Source of the DNA: Notospermus geniculatus
Lineage: Eukaryota; Nemertea; Pilidiophora; Heteronemertea; Lineidae
Length of the DNA: 64,000 nt
Reading direction: 5' to 3'
Assembly (NCBI GenBank): GCA_002633025.1
Contig: NMRB01001680.1
Coordinates: 9,246 to 73,245 of the forward strand
Under the pieces are notes generated by a model, which was not told the DNA's origin, made no database searches, and saw only the letters and a list, made by a program, of their open reading frames with translations. Position 1 is the first letter of the stretch. Each line of letters starts with the position of its first letter. Shown here piece by piece: positions 20,781 to 30,600 of this stretch. The translations under genes and the position numbers were made by a program.

Positions 20781-21477
20781 TTAATTAGTAAAAAATCGTG
20801 TGGAAATTGTAGTCTCATGACTAATTTTGTTGTTTTATTATCTTTTAACTCTTTTATCACCTCGTTTCGGATTTCCTTGGGGATAATAGCATTTTCTTCG
20901 AGTGCTTGCTTCATAGCTTTTTCATCTTTGTTAAAACCCAAATGGGGCGATGGCCTAAAAAACGATAAACACTAATTGTGCCGAGGCATGTTGTTACTAG
21001 GCCAGCATGATAATGGCAAATTCACGAAATTCGAACCTGGTGGCCTAATTAATGGAATTCGCCCATACAATGTGTATATTTTTGAGAAGCTTATAACTTA
21101 CTCTCTCCAACCATTTCAAAGATTATGAAAATAAGTTGGTTTGTAACAAACATGGTCAAGTGCAAGTTTGATCATTTTGATCACTGAGAAATTAGAAAAA
21201 TAATTTCTTCAAGGAATTGCCAATTATAAAATCACAGGTGAAAAATTTATCGAAGAATCTTCTGCCATCATTTAGGAAATATCTTTAGCTGTGCAGTGAT
21301 ATGCAATATATTACAAGAATCACAACATAAGTATCTGAAATCAGACATTCCATGAGGTTGGGTCTTGTCATGCAGTCATGCAACAAATTCATTGCATGCA
21401 CGTCACATCACATGCAAACTTCAAGCATGCATGTGTGAGTGTTCACTTACATCCCAGGTCATATATCAATAGCCTCT

Positions 21478-21665
21478 TTAGAACAATCCATATAATCCAT
21501 ATATAATCCATATATAATCCAATATAGAAATATAATCCACTATAGAAATATAATCCACTATAGAAATATAATCCGCTATGAATATATAAAATTTCTTTCT
21601 ACACAATCCATAATCCACTGTAGAAATATAATCCACTATAGAAATATTATCCAATATGAGTGAAT
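21478..21665. repeat. ~18-bp tandem repeat inside piggyBac
   Basis: AATCCACTATAGAAATAT and variants are repeated about eight times, interrupted by a short unrelated segment near 21577-21608. It lies 3' of the transposase stop and may be a subterminal repeat region. Confidence 0.85.
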
Positions 21666-21724
21666 ATAGGCGTAAGGTTTCTTTCCACACAAAGTTGCTT
21701 CCAACAAAGTTGCATGTTCACAAG

Positions 21725-23899
21725 TTACATGCGCAAAACTGAAGGAAACTTCCTTCTTACAGGTCTATCCTGCATCGTAGGATCATCAAAGTGATAGTTC
21801 TCCATATTATGAAATCTGTGAAAGCAGGGGTGTGGACACATCCTGACCTGACAAACACGACATGCGTACTTTGTCGCCACACGTTGCTTGTGAACTTGGC
21901 AGTCTGTTCTTGTTGCCAAAATTGTGGGGGCATGCTCAAGGGCACGGTTGTGCCTTGCATGGTTACCAACAATGGGCTTTGGTGTAGCCTTGCGAAATGA
22001 TCGATCAGAAACCAATTCCGTTGATAGCTTTTCGCGGTATTCGCGGAGTGTGAGGTTCTCATCATGTGATTTGTTGTAGATGATGAAGGCATTGAGAATA
22101 CAAATATCCATCATGTACCAGAGTACCTTGTGGTACCATTTCAGCCCCTTGGTTTGTCGTTTGTAGCAAACAATTTTTTTGTCTGCCAAGTCAACCCCAC
22201 CCATGTAACTATTGTATGTTCCAATGATGTTGGGGCGTTGAATTTCAACTCGTTCCCAGTTACCCTGTCGCTTGACCATCCTTGGGACTGGGGACGACTC
22301 CTCACGGACTGGTATGGTTGACAAAATATAGACTACTTTCGTGTCCTTCCATGTCACACAATAAAGATTGTCACTTTGGCGCCATAACGCATCACCGCGA
22401 TTTAGTCTCTTGACCATTGGCTTTCGCTTCCCAACACTGTCCTGAGGTAGATATTTACGGTTTTCCCGCAATGTCCCAACCACCATGAACCCTCGTCTGT
22501 ACAGTTCCTCCAGAAGAGGTACACTTGTATACAAGTTGTCCATGAAAACGGTACGACCCTGCCCGTTGAAGGGTTGGACTAACTTCTTCACCACACCTCC
22601 AATTTTGTCTGGTTCATTCGGATCATTTGGTGTTTTGCCCTCGTAGATATTGGCATTGATGACATATCCTGAATCCGATTCGCAGAGGGCCCAGACCTTC
22701 AGCCCCCAACGGGTTGGTTTATTCCTCATGAACTGACGTGCCGGCATACGGCCCTGGCCCTTGATCATGGATTCATCTACTGCCATATTTTCTGAAGGGT
22801 TGTACACGCTTTGAAATCGCCCAACAAAGTACTCGAACATATATTTGATTTTGTAGAACTTGTCGTATCTCGGATTTGCACGATCAGTAATGGCCGTTTC
22901 CTCGTCAACAAAGTGAATATATCTCAGAATCTGAAGAAATCTGTCTCTTGGAAATACTTCCGCAAACCCTTCAGTGCGCGTAATGCGGTGCGTTCGCTTC
23001 CAGTAGTTTTTTATTCTGCCCTTCAGTTGTATAAGACCCATCGCAATCACAATACCAATCCATGTTTTGAACTCATCCTTCGACAAATCTTCCCATTTCA
23101 TTTTATTCTTATTTGGCGACCTTGCCTTTTTTCTTGCATAGTTGATGTTGGTCAAGCGAACTACTTCATCAAGGAATTCGTCAGTGAAGAAAAGCTGAAA
23201 AGTTTCTGCCACTGATTTGTCACTCTGGTCATCTGATGGACCCGGGGCACGACCAGTAAAGCGTTTCGGCACATTCACTGTTAGCTGATCAGTCCAATTT
23301 CTCACAGGACTCGGAGAACGGCGTCGAGCACCACGGGGGCGTCCTCTCCCTCTACCACGACCCCTGGCTGCAGCAGCCTGTTGAGGAGGTTCATCATCAC
23401 TTGAATTGCTGTTGCTACTACTGTCATCTTCACTCCCACTTGGACTTGGATTCTGCGGAGGTTGCACTCTCCCTCTCCCCCTGCCACGCCCCCTGCCACG
23501 CCCCCTGCCACGCCCATTCCCTGCAGCAGCAACTTGCTGGTCATCACTCCCACTATCAGAAATATCATGATCAGCAACATTCATAGGCCTAGGTCCACCA
23601 TCACTGTCACTCAGATTGTCATCATCAACTGCCATGGGCGTGGCCCCACCATCACCGGGATCAAAGTCGCTCGCATCATCATCATTGTCATTGTCACTAT
23701 CATAATCAGACATTGGAAAGTCATCGGAATCACTATCAAAACCCGGGAAAGAGGAATTACCATCTCTTTTGCTGAGTTCATTTGCTATCTCTTCGTTTCG
23801 TCTGTGTATTCTACGTACTACTGAAAGCGGAATGTCATCACCATCCGAGTCGGTTGACGACATTGTGATGTTTGGCGCTAAAACATTGAGCAAGCACAT
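21725..23899 (-). CDS. piggyBac-like transposase (DDE_Tnp_1_7), 724 aa
   Basis: Cut-and-paste DNA transposase. The N-terminal ~200 residues are acidic Ser/Asp-rich with two GRGRGRG tracts. The core has the catalytic aspartates in MAVDESMIKGQGR (~375), VFMDNLYTSVPL (~458) and YMGGVDLADK (~565), plus the conserved RWGLKVWAL. The C-terminus has a Cys/His cluster (CRVCQVRMCPHPCFHRFH) that matches the family's cross-brace zinc finger. The ORF has no breaks. The start could be 23899 or the ATG 12 codons later (MSSTDSDG). TTAA and inverted ends frame the element. It could still mobilise related elements. Confidence 0.93.
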   Translation of the reverse strand: MCLLNVLAPNITMSSTDSDGDDIPLSVVRRIHRRNEEIANELSKRDGNSSFPGFDSDSDDFPMSDYDSDNDNDDDASDFDPGDGGATPMAVDDDNLSDSDGGPRPMNVADHDISDSGSDDQQVAAAGNGRGRGRGRGRGRGRGRVQPPQNPSPSGSEDDSSSNSNSSDDEPPQQAAAARGRGRGRGRPRGARRRSPSPVRNWTDQLTVNVPKRFTGRAPGPSDDQSDKSVAETFQLFFTDEFLDEVVRLTNINYARKKARSPNKNKMKWEDLSKDEFKTWIGIVIAMGLIQLKGRIKNYWKRTHRITRTEGFAEVFPRDRFLQILRYIHFVDEETAITDRANPRYDKFYKIKYMFEYFVGRFQSVYNPSENMAVDESMIKGQGRMPARQFMRNKPTRWGLKVWALCESDSGYVINANIYEGKTPNDPNEPDKIGGVVKKLVQPFNGQGRTVFMDNLYTSVPLLEELYRRGFMVVGTLRENRKYLPQDSVGKRKPMVKRLNRGDALWRQSDNLYCVTWKDTKVVYILSTIPVREESSPVPRMVKRQGNWERVEIQRPNIIGTYNSYMGGVDLADKKIVCYKRQTKGLKWYHKVLWYMMDICILNAFIIYNKSHDENLTLREYREKLSTELVSDRSFRKATPKPIVGNHARHNRALEHAPTILATRTDCQVHKQRVATKYACRVCQVRMCPHPCFHRFHNMENYHFDDPTMQDRPVRRKFPSVLRM

Positions 23900-24699
23900 G
23901 CTACCGCTTCAGAAGTAGGCTAAAACAATTTATTTCTAAGTGCACAGAAACAGCACAAAGAAATAAACAAACCAGAGTGATGATTGAATCTTGGTGCAAC
24001 TGCACTTGAAACATGAAGACAAGAAACATTGATTCAGGCCAAACAATTGTGTTTATTATCACTTCGCAGAAACAAAATGTAGAACACAACGTGATCTTTG
24101 AGCTGACCCCAATTACAAGCTCATCCATCATCTCAGTAGTGCCGAGAATGCAGTCTAAACATCCGTACACAGATATGTGTACAAGGCCCCATCCAGCCTA
24201 TGGGCTGCACCCACATGGGTGTGGAGGTGGCCCCATTTGGGTTAAAAAATAATACTAATAATCTGATATTTTCTCTAAAATCTTTCACAATCGAATTATA
24301 TTTTTGTATCAAAACCCAGCAGGTTATTCCGTAATGGCGTCCGCTGAAGGCGAGATCGCATAATTCTGTTGCTTTACGTTTGCTATCTTGTAAATTAGCA
24401 CAATCGTCTATTATGAAGAGGGTGTTTGTACCTTTAAAAATTTGCATGCATAGCCATAGGAGTAAATTCAGATTTATTTTTACCAGTGATGGATTGAGAA
24501 CGATGAAGTTTTTGTCTTTGAAAATCCATTTTCTATTATAGGTTTCATTATAATCAAAGGTAGGGCAAAATAAAACAATATTCTCAAAATGGTCCCTGTA
24601 AATTGTTTCTAACAAATCCAAAATGAAATATGATTTACCGCAGTTAGTTACTCCGGAGATAATCGCATTATACGATTCGAAAATAAAAAATCCTTAAGT

Positions 24700-24954
24700 T
24701 TAGAGCACATTTATAAAGAAAAATTTAGTTCCCACTTTTACCACGAGATGGCAGCACTGTTGAAACTTTAGTTCCCACTTTTCACAAGAGATGGCGCTGC
24801 GATAGCCAAGTTAGTTCTTGTAGTAACCTAGAGATGGCGCTGCGACAGTTCAGTTAGGACAAACTTAAAGTATAAGATATGATTATAGTTTTTTGTTTAT
24901 AATAATTTTTTACAACAGATTTGCAAAAAATAAAAAATATAGTAAAATTGGCTG
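24700..24954. repeat. GAGATGGCGCTGC iterons near Polinton right end
   Basis: Three copies of GAGATGGC(A/G)GC are found at about 24745, 24788 and 24831, two preceded by TTAGTTCCCACTTTT. Similar copies occur at 53848 just after the second Polinton capsid remnant and in tandem at 55766-56100. They may be terminal non-coding repeats of these elements. Confidence 0.5.
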
Positions 24955-24963
24955 ACTAATACT
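24955..24963. repeat. Candidate Polinton right terminus
   Basis: ACTAATACT is the exact complement of the first 9 bp of the left end (9265-9273) and lies at a sensible distance beyond the ATPase. No further inverted homology follows and the 6-bp flanks differ, so this is tentative. Confidence 0.35.
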
Positions 24964-25318
24964 GATGGTAAAAAACATCACTTCGTTAATCCAGGAAAAA
25001 CCGTTTCGGAGTTAAAGGGAGTTTAATTTGTAGAGTCTATCTAGGTTACACCATGAAAATTTTCAAGAGTGATTTTATGCATTATATAAGGAAGTCGAAA
25101 CCTTAGATAGGGAAGAAAAATGATTTCGCGAAACCTTCCGGAGGGTTTTGTTGAAAAGAAAGATGGGGAGGAATTTTTGTCACACTTGGGACAGAATTGT
25201 CACGTGTCCAAAAGTGGATAAAGAGTAGAGTCGATCAGTATTTTTCAAAACAGGTTTCTTAGGTATTGTTCGATAGCTAACTCTGTGTCCATTTATTTAT
25301 TTTTCGAGAAATTTATAG
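24964..25318. other. No gene recognised
   Basis: Nothing coding is visible. Confidence 0.35.
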
Positions 25319-25490
25319 TATAAGGAAAGTGAGGGGATCTGGATGGAGGAGATTTTATTAGTTTGCAAGTTTAGGTAGGTCTAGTATTTTGAAAAAGCCC
25401 GGAAATAGGGATATTTTAGTGTATTTTAGTCTTCTCTTGGCGGCTAATCTTCCTCCTCCATCCAGATCCCCTCACTTTCCTTATACTCAC
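25319..25490. repeat. ~30-bp-arm hairpin
   Basis: GGAAAGTGAGGGGATCTGG continuing GATGGAGGA at about 25323-25352 is matched by its exact complement at about 25454-25486, giving a strong stem with a ~100-bp loop. Confidence 0.85.
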
Positions 25491-25880
25491 TGCCTAATTA
25501 CGAAGGGCAAGGAGTTCCACAACTGACATCCACGGATGAAAAAAAAGAGGCGAAGGTCTCAGTATGCATCCGCGGGTGACTTAAAAGAAGATCGTCATTT
25601 CTCCGTGAAAGGCCAGTAATATAAACGTAAGGATCGAAGTCAACTTCCCATAAAAGCATTTGTGCATAAATAACATAAGTCAGAAATCTCACGCCTGAAT
25701 GACAAAGGTAAAATATGAAGAGCCTCAAGCCTATTTGAATAGGGTACCTCGTGACCAATAACATGTCGTGAAACTCTGCGCTGTACTTTTTCGAGCGAAA
25801 CCAGATTCATGCGTAGGTGCGTGTCCCAAACAATAGATCCATAGTCCAACCTACTCCGAACAAGAGACTGATATAACATT
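25491..25880 (-). pseudogene. LINE (non-LTR retrotransposon) reverse-transcriptase C-terminal fragment
   Basis: The minus strand reads LYQSLVRSRLDYGSIVWD, then LEKVQRRVSRHVIGHE and LPLSFRREISDL. These are the conserved thumb and C-terminal sequences of CR1/Jockey/RTE-type RT. A frame change near 25690 leads to the RNDDLLLSHPRMHTETF tail and a stop close to 25498. The 5' part is absent, which is normal for 5'-truncated LINE copies. One arm of the hairpin at 25319-25490 lies immediately 3' of this end. Confidence 0.75.
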
Positions 25881-27020
25881 CGATTAGGTATCCTCCACGA
25901 GCCAACGTTAAAACCGACCTAAAGACTTATGATTATGAGGACTCTACAAAGGAGGAGTCCACCTGGTCTATACCGACAGTGTATATTACATGGGATTATG
26001 CAAGCTCTGCCACGGCGAGTGTGAGGACGTATGGGCACTTATAAACATAAGTTACAAACTCATTAAAATCCTGCTTCACGATTGGTCAGCAGGGTCACTA
26101 TCAGTTGTTCAATGGCCAAGCCCTCCGGTGCGCCACGTCTTGTTTGCATGAAATTAGGCCATAGAACGTTGTGTAATAGCATGAATAGATAGTACCCTCG
26201 AATCATGGTAATAGGGTGGTTTATTTCTGCGGCCGGCCAACTAAACTAAGGGCTGGTTCATACTTCGTCCGGATTTTAAGCCGACTATGATCAATTTCAA
26301 TGGTGCACATTCACGCCTTGGAAACCTGCGATCAGTTTCAGGCGCTTGACGTTCCGCGAGCAAGTATGAACCTGCCCTATGCCAACGTAGGTATTTCATG
26401 TGCTGATTCAAAGTCACAATGGCCGCAGCAAGAAGATGTCGTGTAGCTATTGATAGAATTGTCATGATAAGGGTATCCTCAAAGTCAGGTGGTGGGAACA
26501 ATGACATGGATGGTAGGCCTCTACAAAGCATTTTATAGCCAACTTCAGAAACCTGGTTAAAATATTACGCAATGATTGATAATGGCATGCCGACGACAGG
26601 ACCGGATCCTGGCTGTGCCATACTCAGATGACCTATTATCATGCATTGGCGGTCTTCTCGAACAATGACTTCACTTTTAGAGCCAATAGACAGCGCGACT
26701 TATGGACATTCTACCAGGCATAGATCAATAGTGACATGCAAAAGCGCTATTGACGTGTACATTAAGCGGTCTTTGGGTTGGCGAGTGTTAGGTCACGACG
26801 TACTGTATACGTTGGTTTTAAAGCTGACCTATCCGCATAAAAAGCCCCCATGCGACGAGCAAGAGAATTGCAAACGCCCTGCAGACACCTCAAACGAAGG
26901 CTCAGAACATGATATACCCCACGACGCCAGGAGGGCGCCACCCTATTTGCCTTCGAGCTTTAGAGGTGTCAGCATCCTCTGGTGAGCTCCTGCTGAACAA
27001 TTTTCTGAAAGAAAAAAAAA
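25881..27020. other. No gene recognised; contains MITE copy 26248-26380
   Basis: Apart from the MITE listed separately, no exon or repeat can be supported. Confidence 0.35.
26248..26380. mobile_element. MITE, family M1 copy 2
   Basis: Ends AAGGGCTGGTTCATACTT and AAGTATGAACCTGCCCTA. Aligns in reverse orientation along its whole length with 2874-3009. Confidence 0.75.
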
Positions 27021-27090
27021 TGACCCAGCTGGGAGTCGAACCCGTGCCGTTTTCTTTGCTCCACCGTCTTACCCGTTCGGCCACCGAACT
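27021..27090 (-). tRNA. tRNA-like sequence or tRNA-derived SINE head
   Basis: The minus strand shows a box A-like GTGGCCGAACGGGTAAGACGG, then a box B GGTTCGACTCC, and a run of T just downstream (a pol III terminator). The spacing between boxes is tRNA-like, but I cannot fold a clean anticodon arm, so a pseudogene or SINE head is more likely than a working tRNA. Confidence 0.45.
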
Positions 27091-27685
27091 TGTTGGAAGG
27101 CNATTCACTAAATAACTCTGAACGTGCCCAATTATTGTTATATGGATCAACTGGTTTTCGCCACTCCGCTATCTTAAATGTATTAACTGCTACTGCAGAT
27201 TATCTTGATGCAGCATTGACAGCATACAACACCTAAGCATTCCCTCATGTCCAAAACCATTGTTTATGTTTAACTGATCCCCTCCACCCCATTTCATCTC
27301 TAATGGGAAGCTGCCACACTCCCATCCTGTACATTATTTCAGTATTCACCTTGTTCTGTGTTTCTTTTTTCTTTTCAACCTTGTCAATCGTGTTTTCTTT
27401 CTTATTCTATATTTCCTGCCATTACTTTATATTATTAACCTGTAAAGGGGCCAGTAATGCCTCGGCCTCGGCCCCTGGAACTTTTAATGTAAATATTTTA
27501 TGTAATAAACATTAATCAATCAACCATGAAAAAGAGGTAAGCATGATTCAAATTTCTCAATCATTTTAAAATTTAATTTACATCAACATTGTACATAAAC
27601 CCTCCCACCTCCGACCCTTTCCCCACTCCACCCTCCCAAATGTGATGAACATTGAATTGCTGAGCTGTTTGTGTTTTTTATTTAG
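27091..27685. other. LINE-like 3' tail; otherwise nothing recognised
   Basis: 27430-27530 ends in ATAAACATTAATCAATCAACC after a C/G-rich hairpin (GGGGCCAG...GGCCCCTGG), which resembles LINE 3' ends with ATCA-type tails. No coding sequence. Confidence 0.35.
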
Positions 27686-30600
27686 TTCATGGAGAAGACA
27701 ATGACCATCCATTGCCACACACTGTAAAGAGGATTCCCCAATGTGAATATTGGAATTTTCTCAATGGTCAAACTCTTGATAGGTACGTGTTCCCACCACA
27801 CATCACTTTCTGCATGTTTTGTGTAGGCCTCAATCTACATGTATAACAAATTTGTAGGCTGTATCAAGTCCTGTTGCCGTAAATAAGTGACCATAATGAG
27901 CCATAATTCCCTTTCATGTTTTTCATCGAGCCTCCTACATGTCCTACCCGTTCGGCAGTTTGCATGGCCTGCAGGAGGGGGTAGTTATTAAGTACCAGTA
28001 CACAACGGAACGGAACGGAATCGTGGTTGCAAACGGAATGTAAAATACGGCTGACCCTGAAACTGGAACAGAACATCAAATATCAGTCCGAGGCCGAATT
28101 CGGAAACAATTCTGAATTAAGACTCATCCCGGACTGAATCTCGTACATTATTTTTTCATTCTTCGTTTTACAGTTTTCACGAGCATGACTGGGATCATTT
28201 TGAAAATATGACGATACTGGAGAGTATACCCTTCCTGGAACGTGAAGGCAACCTTCTCTTTGAAATCGGTGACTTTGTGAAGTGGCTTCAGGATAATCGT
28301 ACTGAACAAGACAGCATACAGAAAAGCTCGCTGAGGAGATCGAACATTCTTCGTCAGTGTAAAGTCGTCGAATTTGAAGGTAAAGAGCTTTTATCCTTCA
28401 ATGAATTTTTGAAGTATGTATCAAATCACGCTTCATGTCACTCATCTTGCCACAACGTAACGGAGGAGCTTGTTGAGTTGACGAAGATTGCAAGGGGAAG
28501 GAAAACTGAGGGATTATCTTGTTCTTCACCAATATCAGGAATGAGCAGTTTAATTGATAACATTGACTGCAGTGCATTTTCAAGCCCATCTTCTGGTCAA
28601 CCAAGTGTTTGCGAGCAATCTTCCAGTAGCATTTCAGTTGCAGCTGAACGAACATCATTCGATCTGTATAGCTGTGTTGTAAAGGAATTGACGTTCCCTG
28701 GTGTAATAGAAGAGGTAATCCGGAATAAAAGAACCTCTGGTCAACAAAGACGCACACCATATCTGATAGAGGATTTCAGGAACCTTTTCAGTCACGTTGA
28801 CTGGCAGAAAATATGCCTCTTTGAGTGGCATTTTCAGCTTTACTGTCCACAAGATGAAAAACGTGGCGCAGATGAAATTCTTCAGGCGAAATGGGACTTT
28901 TTCAACCAGTGTACATTGGCAAGAAATCTCGGAACAAAGCTTCAGAAACAATGTAACTTGCTGATTGCCAATTCTTTAAAACGTAGGCGTGCTGGTGAAC
29001 TAAACTCCAGCGTCCAGCTTTCTCTTGGTGACATGGTCCATATTCCGGATATAATGGACAGTGGTATTGCAAGTGAAATCAAACGGCTCGTGGATGTAGA
29101 TTTCAGTGCTGTGTCCATTCCCTGCCACTCAGTGTGTACCAAATCACAGCCGGGGGTTCACATCTTGCTGGAATGCAAAATGGAGGACCTAGAGAGCCAA
29201 GACATGTCGGCTGAGATGCTTGGGATCCTCGTCAATGGCTTTCTCCGTAAGGAACATGGTACCCAAATCCATGAAGTACTACTTTTAGAGACAGGCTCAT
29301 TGCAGAAAATTGCAGGATACTACCAACGTTTCACTATCAGGGACAATGTCCAGAAACTCATTGTCGCAGATAAAGTGAAGGGTTCTTGGATCAACCCAGA
29401 TGACGATGATGGTGAAATTGAGGGAGACGAACTGAAGGCATTGTGTCCTGTGTGCTTTGAGGAATACAGTAATGACCCTCTTCAGGTTGAAACCTTTGAT
29501 GTGTTGACCGAGTGGTGTTACCATGTACCTCTTCCAGTACAACTCCAGTATGCTGGGATGTTCCTCAATGAAACCACGCTAGCACGGCTGAAACGAACAA
29601 GTGAGGATGCCGGAGCTGACCAATACACAAAGAGTAGAATAGGGCAGTTGTTTACACACTACGACAGTTGTCTGCATGTACTGAATCAGAAATACCATGG
29701 GTTCATACAAGTTATGAATACAGACACTCTGGCTATTTACCACCATCACTTGGACACCATTTTTTCAGTAGCATCTCTCAGTGGCAGTTCCATGGCAATA
29801 CGCTCAGCTGAAAACCGAATTAGCAAGTTGTCCGATCCTGATGTCTGCTACTACAAAACCTACATACAGAAACACCCCATGGAGTATCAAAAGGCAGATG
29901 AACACACTTCTAAACAACATGCTGTTAGTCTCAGGGACTGTCATATTGTTGTGTTGGTGGACAACTTGGTTCGACTTCACAGTTCCAAAAATCCTGAGCC
30001 TGGTGAAAGTACCACAAAGCAGATATGTACACTTCCGATCACTATTTGTGGAATACCAAAGGATTCATCAGTTGTTGCATGTTGGCACGGTCCTCTCTGT
30101 GATGGCTCAGATAGCTGTGTCTGTAAACAAGACCAAGAACTTTCCAAGGAGGATGCCAAACTTACCCTTCTGGACATGACAGAAGAAGAAAAACAGGTAA
30201 TGGAGGCCTTCACACAGCAATGTATCTTTGGGATGACAGATATTTGGAAAGCATTTATATCCCAACACGGAGAGATGGTCGAAGGGCTCGTCAATACCAC
30301 TGAGCAGAAAGGACAAAGTAGAATGACGTCCATGTCAGATGATGATCGTGACGATGCACTGACGTCCGATTCCGATGATGAGCGTACTGGGGCACTGATG
30401 TCTGAGTCAGATAATGAGCGTAGTGGCGCACTGACGTCCGAATCGGATGATAACAGGGAGTGTACAGATGAAGTTGACATGGACATGTTTAACATCAGTT
30501 TTCGTTCATTGAACATAGATGGTGATGAGGGAAACAGTGAGATGGTTCAAGAAGAGCTCAATACCGCAGACGAAGAACGAAGTGCGTTGATGTCCGAGTT

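Larger units (their letters stand above)
20935..24241 (-). mobile_element. piggyBac-family transposon (full-length, intact transposase)
   Basis: TTAA occurs at both edges (20931-20934 and 24242-24245). Just inside are inverted ends containing CCCAAATGGGGC; the left copy has two extra A next to TTAA. A 724-codon transposase fills the right two-thirds. The 3' region contains a tandem repeat (21478-21665) and otherwise AT-rich non-coding DNA. The undamaged ORF inside a decayed host element indicates a younger insertion. Confidence 0.92.
20777..24693 (-). pseudogene. FtsK/HerA (A32-type) packaging ATPase, split by piggyBac
   Basis: The 5' part (24693 down to 24246) has a Walker A GVTNCGKS at about 24640 and a Walker B-like LFIIDDCAN near 24415, then the arginine-containing RENIRLL segment. 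The 3' part (20930-20777) is a helical, charged C-terminus ending in a TGA that overlaps the next gene's ATG. Between them is a 3.3 kb piggyBac element. With a single TTAA kept, the two parts share one frame, so the insertion is the only break seen here. The N-terminus is uncertain because stops lie just upstream of 24693 and no ATG is seen before the P-loop. The enzyme would pump DNA into capsids. Confidence 0.88.
9265..24963. mobile_element. Polinton/Maverick element 1 (degraded)
   Basis: The gene set is diagnostic of Polintons: chromodomain DDE integrase, protein-primed family B DNA polymerase, FtsK/A32-type packaging ATPase and penton- and hexon-like capsid genes. Replication genes run on + and structural genes on -. 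The left end starts AGTATTAGT at 9265 and matches the end of a second fragment at 54571. The right end is only tentatively placed at ACTAATACT (24955-24963). Frameshifts, stops, a partial hexon, an interrupted kinase and a 3.3 kb piggyBac insertion show that it is dead. I found no adenain-like protease. Confidence 0.9.

Noticed and set aside
23462-23824. Plus-strand ORFs opposite the piggyBac N-terminus
   Set aside because: They are the complement of the acidic and Gly/Arg repeats of the transposase.
27021-27090. A functional tRNA gene
   Set aside because: Boxes A and B are present, but I cannot form a clean anticodon stem. A SINE head or pseudogene is more likely.
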